A stretch of DNA of 64,000 bases from Purpureocillium takamizusanense (lineage: Eukaryota; Ascomycota; Sordariomycetes; Hypocreales; Ophiocordycipitaceae). Both the position numbers and the translations under genes were made by a program. The DNA is taken from NCBI RefSeq assembly GCF_022605165.1, contig NC_063073.1:434001-498000 (forward strand). The letters run 5' to 3'. Below are positions 47,222 to 58,252 of this stretch, one piece after another (position 1 is the first letter of the stretch; each line of letters begins with the position of its first letter). The notes beneath the pieces are model-generated. The model made no database searches. It saw nothing but the letters and a program-made list of their open reading frames with translations, and was not told the origin of the DNA.

Positions 47222-49367
47222 TCAGTAGCGTGTGCGAACCCACTCTGCCCACTTGCACAAGTCCTCGAGGTGCTCTAGGGCCCTGCCCAGCGTCTCTCTC
47301 GTTAACTGCTTGCCCTTGCCCTTGCCGGCTGCCTCAGAACCACTAGACGTCGTGATGTTGTCCTCGACGATTTCCACTGTCCCCCCCTCACGGATCTTGA
47401 GGGTAACGTCTGCTGTCGAGGTGTTCAGCGGGAACACGATCTGCAGGTGCGGCGACGGGTGGACCCAGAGAATGACGTCCAGCTGGGCGTCGCTGCCTGC
47501 GTCGCTGCTCGCCTCGGTGCTGGCTTCATTGCTTTTCGCGGCGGCAGGTTCGTCATTACCGAAAAAGTCTGCCAATTGATCTCGGGTCGTAGTCGTTGTT
47601 GACATGCCTTTGCCCTGGTCCTTGTTCGACTTGGTAGTATCTTCTTTGACTGATGCCGACGGTTCAGTCGTGGCGCCAAAGCTGCTGTTGAGGAGTGTGG
47701 AGAGGAATGCGTATTGCCGTAGCAGGGGCATCATGTCAATGAGCTGTCGCGGATGAGAGAAGGGCATTTCCGAAACGGTCTGTGAGTATATGGGTTTGTA
47801 GATGTAAAGGATGTTTCTGTGCACGCGAGTGGTGGCCGTGCCGTCCTGGCCGTAAACTAACACCTCGCGCCGACGCGACAGCGTGCGAACCTCACTAGGA
47901 TCGACCTTAACTCCAGCAGGTATGGGGAACAGAAGACTGTCAAACGTCGGTGGGCCGCCTCTATTGCTCATCTCAATGTTGGGCGGCTCAATGTTGGCGA
48001 TCATGTACAGTCGCGCCCAGTCGTTTTGCGGGAGCATAACGGGAGGGTCGAAGGTGACGGTGAACATGACCCGGGGCACGCGCGTCGTCGATAGATCGGG
48101 ATGCAGCATCTCCATGCCTGCGTCCTTGTTCTCCTCGGATTGGGGTAAAGAGATGTTTTCGGGCTCCTGCCAATCCAAGGGGATGCCACTGGGATCCAGC
48201 GACGGCTCGTCCTTGACGATGGCCTTGGAGATCCAGTTCTCTGAAACCCTAACAGGGGGGAGCCCCATGCCTTCGATGGGAGCGCACCCGAGGAGCAAAG
48301 ACCAGACCTTCTCGTGCTCGTCTGCAAAGGCAGACATGGCGTCCGAAGCTGGGGGAACGAACCGCAGTTGCTTCCAGTACTGAAGTGCCAGGCCAACCTT
48401 GCCGCGCGCGTGCATGACAGGACGGCCGTGTCGCGCACACATGGCCATGGCCGCGACGTAGCTGTCGGACTTGCCCGCCATGCTCGCTTGTTCCCGCAGC
48501 TTGGACAAGTCCCAGTCGTACAGCCGTTGTAGGCTGACGTAGATGCCCGATAGCGCCTCGTGGCAATCTAGGCCGGGGACGATGCTGAGCTTGTCTAGGG
48601 TTGCCAGGCGCCCAAAGTTGGAAGCAAAGCCTCCCAAGCTCTTGGTCAGCGGACTTTGGCCTGGGAGCAGCTGCAAGTCACGAAGCAGTATCTGCGCAGC
48701 GTCGTCCATGTGGCGCGACACGGCCGGGGCCGAGCCGTGGTAGGCAAGCGAGATGCTTTGAACAATGTTGTTGTCGAGTACAATGTCCAAGGCAATGGCA
48801 GATCCGGCAATAGCCAAGGTCCTCGTCTTGCGGCCGTCGGCGGTGGTCTGCTCTTCGGACAGGAGCTCGAGCCCAATCTGCTGTGCGAGACGCTCAATGC
48901 CGGCCTCACTCACAAGGCCCTGCTTCTGTTGCTCGACGTCAGAATTATGGGTACTGGGCAAAAGCAACAGTGTCGGGGTCACATACAGACAAGGTCTTTA
49001 AGATGGTATCGAGACGCTTTAGCTTGTCGTCTTCGGTGGCTAGGGCGGCGCCAATGGCGTCGAGGCCGTTGACAACGCTGTTATCGAGTCCAATGTCGAA
49101 GGCGCCACCTATGCCTAGTGCACCCATGGCAGCGGCCGTCGATGGGCTGTCAAAGTTAAAGGCGCCCAAAGCCGGCTGCCCCATGAGGGCCGACGTCGCA
49201 GGCGACTTCTTAACCTGCTGAGGCGACGACTTAGGCCCTCGCGGGGAGAAGGCTGCGTGGGCGGGATTCGAAAAGGGCGTTGACACGGGGGGCGTCGCGG
49301 CCGCCAACTGCGAGGGCGTACGGCCCTGCTGCGACGGCGCGTGCTTCATGGGCGTCGGAGTCGACAT
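47222..49367 (-). CDS. MED1: Mediator complex subunit 1 (Med1)
   Basis: Fungal-type Med1, a middle-module subunit of the RNA polymerase II Mediator. Exon 1 (49367-48987, 127 codons) encodes MSTPTPMKHAPSQQGRTPSQ, a Ser/Ala/Pro segment and GALGIGGAFDIGLDNSVVNG ending in KRLDTILKTLS. A 61-bp intron (GTATGT donor, CTGAC branch, CAACAG) leads to exon 2 (48925-47222) starting KQGLVSEAGIERLAQQIGLE. Total 694 aa. The Med1 core follows: RTLAIAGSAIALDIVLDNNI, AYHGSAPAVSRHMDDAAQIL, LDKLSIVPGLDCHEALSGIY and VPRVMFTVTFDPPVMLPQND. A low-complexity insert (about 47520-47650) precedes a beta-rich C-terminus ending WAEWVRTRY. An alternative acceptor six bases further in would drop Lys-Gln only. Confidence 0.88.
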
Positions 49368-50057
49368 GATGGTTCGGTGGTGGCCGCGGCTGTCGTCGGG
49401 CTGATGTTGTGATCTAAAGGGAGTCGCCCGTGCGGCGGCTTGAATGAGGCAGACGTCACTCGCCGCAACGAACAGACGGCGCGCGGGCTGGGCTAGAGCT
49501 GCATCTAGAAGCCCTGGGTCGCGATGCGAGAGAGAGGGTGAGTTGGGGCGGTGAGTGCAGGTGAGGCGTAGTATTGATGGGATGGAAGCTGGATGTTGGA
49601 GGTTGAATTGATGCTGCAGCCTCGCCCCTCGTCCAAAGCGCAAGGCTGGCAAGTCCACCAGTTAGATACCTTACCTTGTGGGCCCCGCCGCCTCTCGCCC
49701 GCCTCTGGGCCGCCGCTGTTGCTGCCTGCTACAGGTACCCGACCGCTGCCCCCACAACCAGCACCCGCTGTCGGGTCAAGTGGTTGCAGCAGCCCGCCTG
49801 GAGCTCAAGGGCGGCTGCCTCCTGTGACCAATGGTTGCACTCAATTGCCCACCGCCCGACGCCTACCTAGGCAGATTGGATGGACGGGATGGGACGGGAC
49901 CTTGGTAGCTTTTTTGCTGCCGCTTCAGTTCGCCGAGCTGTCCGTCCTGGTCTCACGCCAATCCATCTATTCAGTGACGGCAGCGTAGCAAACGAGTTTT
50001 GCATCCTCAACAGACAACTCCAACCCCCCCCCTCCCTCCTTCTGTGCCGGCCGCATC
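49368..50057. promoter_or_regulatory. Divergent promoter region between MED1 and the RRM-like gene
   Basis: 690 bp serving two divergent genes. Includes a TACCTTACCTTG-type motif near 49665-49680 and a C-rich tract (about 50022-50038) just before the plus-strand start. No gene seen. Confidence 0.5.
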
Positions 50058-50800
50058 ATGTCCCCTCTCGCCGCCCGGGCAGCGCGCAGCTCCATGCGGG
50101 ATCGGTCCATCAGAGTGCTCGTGTCCCCGGCGCCCTCGACCTTTGCCGAGCGGCGCTCCGTCCTTCAGGTGCTCGAGCAGTATGGCCGCGTCGACTTGTT
50201 TCGCATGGAACCGGTATGAGGCCACGGGCTTTTGCGCGACCGAGTGTCGCGCGGCTGCGACGTCTCTCTGACACTGACACTGACTCTCGGTAGGGCTTTC
50301 ACTCCAACTTTGTGTCCGTCACCAAAGACGCGGCCACGGCGACCAGGCTCGTCGGCGGCAGCCCCCTCACGTACAGGTTGCCGCCGCCTCGCGCGAGAGT
50401 CGATGTCAGCACCGCGGGCCTCGAGGGCGCCGGCGCGAGCTTTCATGCGAACCAGCCTGCCGTAATGGGCGGGCACGCGGGCGCCGCCGACCCGCCCGCC
50501 TCGACCGATGCCGACGCTGCTGCCGACGCCAAAGAGTTCAGGCTCGACATCTTCCCCGCGACCGACTACAACCACGCGTACGCCATGTCGGGGTCTCCGC
50601 TCCATCATACGTGGCCGGAGGCCTACGCAACAGACCGGTCCTTCGTGGCGGCGACGCTGAAGCAGGCCCTTCCAAAGACGCTGGCGGCCGAGGGTCTGTC
50701 TCACTGGCTGCCGCACACTGGGCGCAGTCCCAAAATGGATCCCAAGGCGAAACGGCTCCAGCTGAAGAGCTGGCTGCCGAGTAAGATGGTGAAGGTCTGA
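50058..50800 (+). CDS. Small RRM-like protein of unknown function
   Basis: Exons 50058-50213 and 50294-50800 (GTATGA donor, TAG acceptor, 80-bp intron) give 220 aa with clean phase. The first about 30 residues are basic and Ala/Ser/Arg-rich (MSPLAARAARSSMRDRSIRV), which could target mitochondria. The following segment has the spacing of an RNA-recognition-motif fold: IRVLVSPAPSTFAERRSVLQ (strand, helix), QYGRVDLFRMEP, then GFHSNFVSVTKDAATATRLV across the intron. A variable Ala/Asp linker precedes a conserved-looking block FRLDIFPATDYNHAYAMSGS, PLHHTWPEAYATDRSFVAAT. The C-terminus is basic (KMDPKAKRLQLKSWLPSKMV). RNA binding is inferred from pattern only. Confidence 0.75.
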
Positions 50801-52186
50801 GCCACGACGAACGCGAAATAGCTACGCCGGGTGTCGCTGCGCACCCCCCCAAGTGGCCCGATTTAGCATGATGCAGCGTTCCCAAACGGGACCCGCACGA
50901 ATCGTCAGCCACCCACAGAAACAGAACAGAAACAACAGAAGACGGGCAACGCGACACCAATGGGATGGGCTCGCGGGGCGCACGTCGGTCGGGACGCGGC
51001 TTCTCGAACCTCTTTGCGCCCATCTGTTTCTCAGCAGTGTCGCGACCCTCGCCTCGATTGTCGATTGACGGACGACGTTGTTGGCCTGTCGCCGTTGCTA
51101 GGGGTGGGTTGTTGACTAAGATCGCACCAAACCGCAGCTTCAGAAATTGGGTTCGAGACAGTGTGCGTACTCACGCGAGACGCCCTCGGTTGGCGGCATT
51201 TGCCCACGCATAGCCCGATACGGAATAAAGCTCGCAGTCAGCATTCATGATCGATCACCCATCATCCATCTGCGGAGGGAGGGAGGACTGTAGGTGGAGA
51301 CACTCGAGGCACAGCCCAGCCATGTCTGCCCTGCTCACACCTCTCGAAGACACGCAGGCATTCCCTGCTTTCAGCGCTGGTGTGGCCGCTCTGACGTTGG
51401 GCCGCCAAGATGCCCAGCATTGCCCAGCGCCGCGCCGCGCAATTGCTGGGCCACATCACAAGCCGACACCCGGCCACAACACCAAGAGCGCGCATCACGG
51501 ACCACGGCACCCCCCTGGTCTGCTGCGGCGTCCTGGGGCGTGGCGTGGCTCAAATCAGGGCAACTAGTCGACCCACCCGACACCTCCAGCGCGCCCCCAT
51601 TGGCAGCAAGCACTGCCGAAGCTACGTCACCCACCCCTGCTGGCCATGATTTTGATTTCGTCGACGACGATTGCACGGGACAGGGGTGCCGCGACGGCGG
51701 AAGAACAGGCACCCACACAGCACCACCATCACAAACCACCACACACCACCTCCTCCACCAGCCCTACCCAACACGAGTACGGTCCAGGGCAGGCCAGGGC
51801 AGGGCAGGCCAGTCGACGGACGGCTCCCGGTGCTGCGCTGCAGCGCTGCGTCGCATCGACGTTGCCAGGCCGGGTGCGACCCCCCCCCCCCCCCCCCCCC
51901 GGCCGCGCTCCTGGACGCAGCACAACCAGGATGTGGCCTGATGACGTCGGCCAGTTTGGAAGGGCTTGCGTCTTGATTGCCGAAGCCAAGAACCTGCATG
52001 GGTGCTCGTTTCACAAGGGAACATATAGCCCGGGTCGTCGCCCTCCCTCCCCCAGGCCGTCTGCTCGAGCTCTCCCTCTCTCCTTGCCATATCACGGACC
52101 CCTTGACCAGCGAGCTTCGATCATCACAATCGTCGTTTAAGCGCCGAATCATAGCCAAAGGGATACGCGGAAATCGAGCAATCAAG
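50801..52186. other. Intergenic region with a 21-C homopolymer
   Basis: 1.4 kb between two plus-strand genes, with no supported gene. Contains GGCAGGCCAGG-type short repeats (about 51785-51815) and an uninterrupted run of 21 C (51880-51900). Opposite-strand frames across the C run are Pro/Gly artefacts. Confidence 0.6.
51880..51900. repeat. 21-C homopolymer
   Basis: Longest single-base run seen in the window. Its exact length should be treated as uncertain in any assembly. Confidence 0.85.
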
Positions 52187-52949
52187 ATGGGGTTTGGCAC
52201 ATTTGTTCACCACATTGGCACGCTGCTGCTACTCGTCGCGACGGTGCTGCTCATCATTGTCAATATAACGGCGCCCGTCGTCAACAACATCTCCATACTC
52301 AAGGTCGACCTCGGGCCCACCGTTGTAGGAACGCAGGTGACCTTTGGCACATATGGTTATTGCCACCGCGGCATCAGGTATGTTCCGTGTACTGCCCAGC
52401 CCAGTGTATGGGTCTCCATGGCGGCGCAGGCCACTGACATCGTCCAGAAACACGGATCAATGCTCCAACGCGAGGATCGGCTACAATCCAGCGGCCGTGA
52501 TGAACACGGTCGCCGGTACCGACTTCTCTAGCGCCTCGGAGAATACGTCCAAGGGCCTCACGCGGGCCATGGTGCTGCACCCGGTCGCGACGGTCCTGTG
52601 CTTCATCGCCTTTTTGCTTTGCCTCGGCACGGGCATCTGCGGCTCGCTCATGGCCGCCATTTTCTCGCTGCTGTCCTTTGTTATTACCATCATCGCCATG
52701 ATCTGCGACTTTGTGGCCTTTGCCATCATCAAGCGCGCAGTCAACGACGACGACCGCGCAAGGGCCTCGTGGGGCCCCGGCATCTGGCTGATGCTTGTCT
52801 CGGCCATCCTGACGCTCGCCGCCGCCGTCATCGTCTTCATCACCTGCTGCGCCGGTCGCTCTAAGAAGCGCCGGTCTGCGGCAACCTCCAAGGAGGGATA
52901 CGGCGAACCCGCTCGCCGGCGCTTCTGGCAGCGTGGCGCTCGCGTCTAG
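52187..52949 (+). CDS. SUR7/PalI family four-transmembrane protein
   Basis: Exons 52187-52377 and 52448-52949 (GTATGT donor, CTGAC branch, CCAG; 70-bp intron) give 230 aa. Four membrane segments are visible: GTLLLLVATVLLIIVNITAP near the N-terminus, then ATVLCFIAFLLCLGTGICGS, IFSLLSFVITIIAMICDFVA and IWLMLVSAILTLAAAVIVFI. The first extracellular loop contains FGTYGYCHRGIRNTDQCSNA followed by RIGYNP, the claudin-like G-x-C/C pattern of the SUR7/PalI family. The cytosolic tail is basic (GRSKKRRSAA, ARRRFWQRGARV). Family roles include eisosome membrane domains and, for PalI/Rim9, ambient-pH signalling. Sequence alone does not decide between these; the short tail argues against a classical long PalI. 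Confidence 0.88.
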
Positions 52950-53947
52950 TGGCGGTGCAAGATACATGTAGCTGCCGCGAGGGTCGACTTTGCGCTCAAA
53001 GAGAGCCGGGAAGTGGAACGGAAGTGGTAATGTGCTGGCGTCGGTCTGGTAGGGGCGGCGTCAACAGCGGGCAATAATGTTTTATGACCGGACGGAAGAC
53101 GGCACGCTTGGTCTCGCCAGACGAGACATGATATCCCATTTGCTATTGATGGCTTGACGTTGTCTATGCAAGCCCCTCAAGTATTATATGAAACTTATAT
53201 ACTATAAGAAAGAATCGCTATTCATGGAAGCGCTGTTTTTGACTCGCAAAGATGGTTGTCTAACTACCTTTTCCTTTCTCCTCTGGTGCTGTTGATTGCG
53301 ATTGCTGGCTGTAGCTGCGTCTGAGACGACTCGGGCCTTTGCCATGCCCGTTGGGGGTTCTGGCAGCGAGTATAGGCCTCGCCATTTCGTGGCTTCGTTT
53401 GCAGTCCTTGGTGGCATCGATCACGCTTCTGCACTGACTTCTAGGAGCGAGAGTAGAAGGCGACTCGGGATTGGGCGAAAAACGTGGGCAGGTGGGGCTG
53501 ACGATGGATGGGGTTGCCTTGCGAATAGCATCACTTGCTACCAAGAGAAAGTCATTTCGACTTCAAACATTCACACGACTGGGACAAAAAAGAGCGGCTG
53601 TTACGAATTGCCCTTTTCTCGGACAAAGGCCAGACGAGAAGCGACTCGTCAAGGGGCTGGCAATCCGCTCATCACCGCACACCGGCTCTGGCTTGGGGCC
53701 TCAGTCCTTGACTCTTTGCACACACGCACACACGCTCACAGCTCAGGTTCGCAGACTCTGGTCATGGACTCATGATGCCTTCGAGCGCCGGATTTTCACG
53801 GCTAATTTTCCAGGGAGGGCACAGGCACAGGAACCAAGCGTACCGGACGGAATTGAGTCTACCAAACTGCGGGCTTCCTCTTCTCCTTCTTCCTCTTCTT
53901 CTCCTCCCTCCTCTTCCTTCCGCTCACGCGCAGGCAACATCATCATC
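52950..53947. promoter_or_regulatory. Upstream region of the dihydroorotase gene
   Basis: 1 kb. The frame of the dihydroorotase exon stays open upstream to 53471, but that sequence is low in complexity (Ser/Pro from CTTCCTCTT repeats at about 53878-53922) and lies before the conserved start, so it is read as leader. No other gene is seen. Confidence 0.5.
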
Positions 53948-55207
53948 ATGACGCTCGGCCCGTTTGAGCTGCCCGCCGCGGCCGACTTCCACGTGCACCT
54001 CCGCGACGGGCCCATGTCTGCGGCCGTGGTGCCCACGATCCGCCGCGGCGGCGTCAACACGGCCTACGTGATGCCCAACCTGGTGCCCCCCGTGACGACG
54101 GTGGCGCAGGCGCTCGCCTACCGGGCGCGGCTCGAGGCCATCGACCCGTCGGTCAACTACCTCATGACGCTGTACCTGCACGAGTCGACGACGCCCGAGA
54201 CGGTGCGCGAGGCGGCGCGGGCGGGCGTGTCGGGCGTCAAGAGCTACCCGGCCGGCGTCACCACCAACTCGTCGTCGGGCGTGGTGTCGTACGAGCCCTT
54301 TTACCCCGTCTTCGCCGCCATGGAGGAGTGCGGCCTCGTGCTCAACCTGCACGGCGAGCTGCCCAGCGACGCCGGGCGCGGCGTCACCATCCTCAACGCC
54401 GAGAGCAGGTTCCTGCCCACGCTCAAGGGCCTGCACGCCAGGTTCCCCCGCCTGCGCATCGTCCTCGAGCACTGCTCCACCAGGGACGCCGTCGAGGCCG
54501 TCCAGGCGTGCGGCGATACGGTCGTTGGGACCTTGACGTGCCATCACCTGTTTCTGACGGTCGACGACTGGGCCGGCGAAGTGGTGAGTACATGTGTATA
54601 TATACATATATATCCCCAGTTTTGCTCTGCCCTCGTAAAGACTGCGGCGACCGCTTGACTGACCATCCAACACAACATATAGTTTTCGTTTTGCAAGCCG
54701 GTTGCCAAGGTAAGCAGCTTCCCCCCTTTACATACATGCACACATTTATCATCAGCCTAAGAGCTGGTACCTAAGACTTTGGTTCTCTTGCTAACAAACA
54801 AGCAGACCCCCGAGGACCGCACCGCTCTCCTGCAGGCCCTCGTAGGCAGCAAGGGCAAGTTCTTCCTCGGGACCGACAGCGCGCCCCACGACATCAGCGC
54901 CAAGAAGGGCGCCGGCAAGACGGCCGCGGGCGTCTTCACGCAGCCGTACGCCTGCCAGCTCGTGCTGACGGCGCTCGAGGAGGCCATTGCGCGCGGCGAG
55001 GTGCGCGAGGAGCAGGTCACGCAGGAGCTGCTGCAGGGCTTCTTCGGCGGCTTCGGGCGGGCCTTTTACGGCGTCGAGGACAGGTCCGGGGAGCGGATCC
55101 GCCTGTCCAAGGCCGACGAGGCGGTGTGCGGCAACATCAAGGGCGAGGGCGTCGAGGTGGTCCCGTTCCGGAGCGGCCAGCAGACTTGGACCGTGGAGTG
55201 GATCTGA
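53948..55207 (+). CDS. URA4: Dihydroorotase
   Basis: Reversibly cyclises carbamoyl-aspartate to dihydroorotate in de novo pyrimidine synthesis. Exons 53948-54583, 54683-54709 and 54806-55207 give 354 aa; the middle exon is only 27 nt (FSFCKPVAK). Metal and catalytic positions of class-II enzymes are present: His15 and His17 in HVHLRDG, the carbamylated Lys in VSGVKSYPAG, His in LVLNLHGE, His in IVLEHCST and the catalytic Asp in FFLGTDSAPHD. Substrate-binding GVNTAYVMPNLVPP and KKGAGKTAAGVFTQPY are intact. The start MTLGPFELPAAADFHVHLRD places the metal motif at the usual distance from the N-terminus. Without the tiny exon, AGEV would join TPED and lose the conserved CKPVAK, which supports the model. 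Confidence 0.96.
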
Positions 55208-55600
55208 TGAACGAACTTGACCTCTGGCGGGGGGGGGGATAGCACATGACGGATGGGAAAACACCTGGCTACAATGGACTTTCTTGAGATGCAACAAGTT
55301 CAGCCCAGTTACTGCTGTACCCTCGCTGCCTGCTCGCAAACTTGTCCCCATCATATATCCTCGTCCACCAGACCACAGCCCCCCCCCCTTCCTCCCCATA
55401 CATGGCTACCTCCTCACGGATACGTCCCGCCCGCGTACCTGCAAAACTCGGCCACAGGTTGTGTCGAGACACCTCTATACGTCGTCATCGTCGTCGTCGT
55501 CGCCTTGTGCTGCCCCCCGATGCACACACCAGGACCGCCAGCGAGCCTCTTCCTCGCCGGCGTGCCTACCGGGCCCCAATTATACGGTACGAGGGGACCA
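55208..55600. other. Convergent intergenic region
   Basis: About 390 bp between the 3' ends of the dihydroorotase and CCCH genes. Contains a G run (about 55230-55239) and a C-rich run near 55380-55388; no gene. Confidence 0.6.
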
Positions 55601-57121
55601 TCACCACCACCTGCGCCGTTGGGCTGCACCGTACGCATCTCTGCCAAAAGGGAGGCCTGTCGTCAGCGTGTCTCGCCCGTCTTGCCTAGGTAGCTCGCGT
55701 GTGCACGCGCGGAGAAGGGGAAGGGAGGGAAGGTCCCGAAACTTACTGTCGTAGTCGCCCAGCGGATGATGGTGGTGCTGGGCCGTCACCGCATCTCTCC
55801 TTGCCGCTGAGGGCCTCACCTGGCCCCCCACCGTCGCCGCTACTGCTGTTGCTACTCTCGCTGCCGGTCGTCGCCTCCCAACCTGTCCATCATTATCGTC
55901 GCCGCCGCTGCCCAGGCCCAGGAGCATGGATCCGCCGCCGCCGCGCGTCGCCTCGTCCTCGTCCTGGCTCTTGCGGTACCACCCGGGCAGGCCCTGGAAG
56001 AGGCCGAGCGACCTCTGCGTCTCCCCGTCAAAGGGCATCTCGTGCTTGAACTTGCACCCCTGCTGCGTGAAGGCGCAGACGCCCTCGTGGATCCACTTGT
56101 CGCAGTATACCTTGTGGCGACGGCTAGTCGTAGCAGCAGTAGCAGTAGCAGTTGCGGCAGTCTTGCTGCTGCAGCTGCTGCTACTGCCACCTCCACTGCT
56201 GCCGTTGCTGTTGTTGCTAGCTGACCCCGTCGCGACCGGACCGCCGCCGCCGAGGTGGTGGTGGTGGTGGTGGCGATCGGAATTCTTCTGGAGGAAGTAA
56301 GCGTCAGTTCTCGGCGGTACGGTAGCACGCTCGTCTCGGGCCTTTTGAGTAAAGAGAAGAAGAAGACAGAGAGAAAAGAAGGCAGTCAAAAACGCCCCAG
56401 GGGCCAAGCCGGATGACGGATCTGGGACTGGGACGGTGTGATGATAACAACATACCTTGATAGCACCCAACTCATGGTGAGCGTCAGCAACGACCCCGGT
56501 ATGCGGCCGACTCCCTCCCGGCGGCGGCGGCGGCGGCGGCAGCAACGCTCCGAGGACGACCATGCCCGGATGATACATCTCCCTGGCTGGAACCTCTCCG
56601 AGGGGCGGCAACAGCATGTCCGCGGGGATCAGTCTCGTAACCTGCCCGTTGCCCCTGCTCAGGTAATAACACCCCGAGCCATCCTCGTCGCCGCCACGGT
56701 CGAGCACTCTCATCGCCTGGGGCACTACCACCACCCCGTCCGGTACGTGCTGTCGTCCCGCAGACGACGAAGGGGTCCAGCCGCCCTCGACAACGACCCC
56801 TCGACCGCCGCCGGTAGTATCATGTCGCAGCGATGCGGACAGCCCAGAGACGGAGTCGCCAGCAGCAACATGGTGTCCAGGCCAGCAGCGCCGGGGGTCC
56901 CGTTGCTGAAGCTGTACGCTCATTCTTCGCGCCGTGGGGTAGGAGCCGCCGCCGCCGCCGCCGCCGTTGCCGTTGCCGTTGCCGAGATGGCTGGCCGAGG
57001 CGCCGGAGACGAGATCACCACGAACGCCGCCGCCGCATCGTCCCTCGGCCGTCCACGGGACTTGAGTGGGCGAAGGAGGAGGAGGACGAGGGCTCGAGTA
57101 CCGCTTGTCAAACCGATGCAT
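55601..57121 (-). CDS. Single-CCCH zinc-finger protein
   Basis: Probable RNA-binding or nuclear regulator with one CCCH finger: CDKWIHEGVCAFTQQGCKFKH, a C-x8-C-x6-C-x3-H array at Cys284, Cys293, Cys300 and His304. The adjoining conserved block is EMPFDGETQRSLGLFQGLPG followed by WYRKSQ. Exons 57121-56456, 56287-55747 and 55656-55601 give 420 aa. The introns are 168 bp (GTATGT, CTGAC, CTCCAG) and 90 bp (GTAAGT, CTGACGACAG). Both are multiples of three without in-frame stops, so full retention also gives one open frame. The protein around the finger is low in complexity, with Gly/Asn, Pro, His (HHHHHH) and Thr/Ala runs. The start chosen is MHRFDKRYSSPRPPPP; the frame is open 93 bp further upstream. 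No target is known. Confidence 0.78.
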   Translation of the reverse strand: MHRFDKRYSSPRPPPPSPTQVPWTAEGRCGGGVRGDLVSGASASHLGNGNGNGGGGGGGSYPTARRMSVQLQQRDPRRCWPGHHVAAGDSVSGLSASLRHDTTGGGRGVVVEGGWTPSSSAGRQHVPDGVVVVPQAMRVLDRGGDEDGSGCYYLSRGNGQVTRLIPADMLLPPLGEVPAREMYHPGMVVLGALLPPPPPPPGGSRPHTGVVADAHHELGAIKVCCYHHTVPVPDPSSGLAPGAFLTAFFSLCLLLLFTQKARDERATVPPRTDAYFLQKNSDRHHHHHHLGGGGPVATGSASNNSNGSSGGGSSSSCSSKTAATATATAATTSRRHKVYCDKWIHEGVCAFTQQGCKFKHEMPFDGETQRSLGLFQGLPGWYRKSQDEDEATRGGGGSMLLGLGSGGDDNDGQVGRRRPAARVATAVAATVGGQVRPSAARRDAVTAQHHHHPLGDYDSKFRDLPSLPLLRACTRELPRQDGRDTLTTGLPFGRDAYGAAQRRRWW

Positions 57122-58252
57122 TGCCACAGAAAAAAAAGAACAAAGGCTGGAAACAAAAGGGCACTGCCGGTTGGAATCTTCGACAAGGGCCGAGCAATGT
57201 GGCAGGGCAAGCAAGCGAACAAAGAGACGAGGTGGACTGGCTGGCTCTCCGGATAAGAACTGCGTGGGTGTAAGACAACAAGAGGGTATACTAAGTCAAT
57301 AACAACTTTTTTCATGACATTTGACCCGAACCCTAGTAAAATAGAGAGGGGGATCTGATTTACTGGGGGGGGGGGGGGGGATTTTCGAACCTACCACGCT
57401 CACGGCCAAGCGAGGGACGATGACAGGACATATCTGTCTGTCTGTCCGTCCATGGGAGCAGGAAAAACAGAAGATATTTTTCTGTTCTTGTTGCACCGCA
57501 AAAGGTCGGCGGCGGAGGCGGCCCTTGACCTTGATGCCAGCGTCTCAACTTGCGGTGACGACGGTCCGTTTGCGACGCAGGACGCAAGGTACCGCGCGGT
57601 GTGCGGCCGGCTGCAGGGAGGCGAGAGGAGAAGAGAGGAGAGGTGAGGGAGAGAGGTGAGAGACGTTTTGATGTTGCTGCTGCTGCTGCGTGCGCGGGGC
57701 ACGTCAAGTCTCACTCATGCGGCGACGGCAGGCAACCGATTCAACGGTGGTGTGGTCTCAACTGTCTTTTGTGGCCGTCGTCGGTCCACCAAACATGTGA
57801 AGTGTATTGACTGACTTTGTGTGTGTGAAGTTATGCGGGTGCTGGGGCCGCCTGCGGTGTAACGACGCCCACATACCGACATGATGCCCCGTGTATGTGC
57901 AACATGGGTTACCATGGATGCCAATACACCGCTGCGAGAGTGAAACGACTACAATCATTCCTTCAGACAATCACCGGATGGCTCATAGAGGTCAATCTCT
58001 AGTGACTGACGACTACGTCTTCTTAGACAACAGTTATCATGGGGACCATTTGTACAATCAGCAAGGAGGCGTCTATTCGAATAGCACTTGTCTCGTGTAC
58101 TGTATATATATAGCCAGCTCACGTCGACCTGCCATGACCTCATGCATCTCGGTTACTTGCTTGAAGAAAAGAAAGCTCTCAAGACCGTGCACACAGCCAC
58201 ATCTTCGCAAAAAAACCCAGGACACCAGGAGGGAGGAGGCCCCCAACAGCCC
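57122..58252. other. Intergenic region between the CCCH and O-methyltransferase genes
   Basis: About 1.1 kb with the CCCH promoter and the 3' flank of the methyltransferase gene. Notable are a 16-G run (57365-57380) and a CTGTCTGTCTGTC tract (about 57433-57447). No gene seen. Confidence 0.6.
57365..57380. repeat. 16-G homopolymer
   Basis: Sixteen G upstream of the CCCH gene start. Confidence 0.85.

Noticed and set aside
53471..53947. N-terminal extension of dihydroorotase
   Set aside because: In frame, but low-complexity and outside the conserved family start. The metal motif sits at the normal distance from the ATG at 53948.
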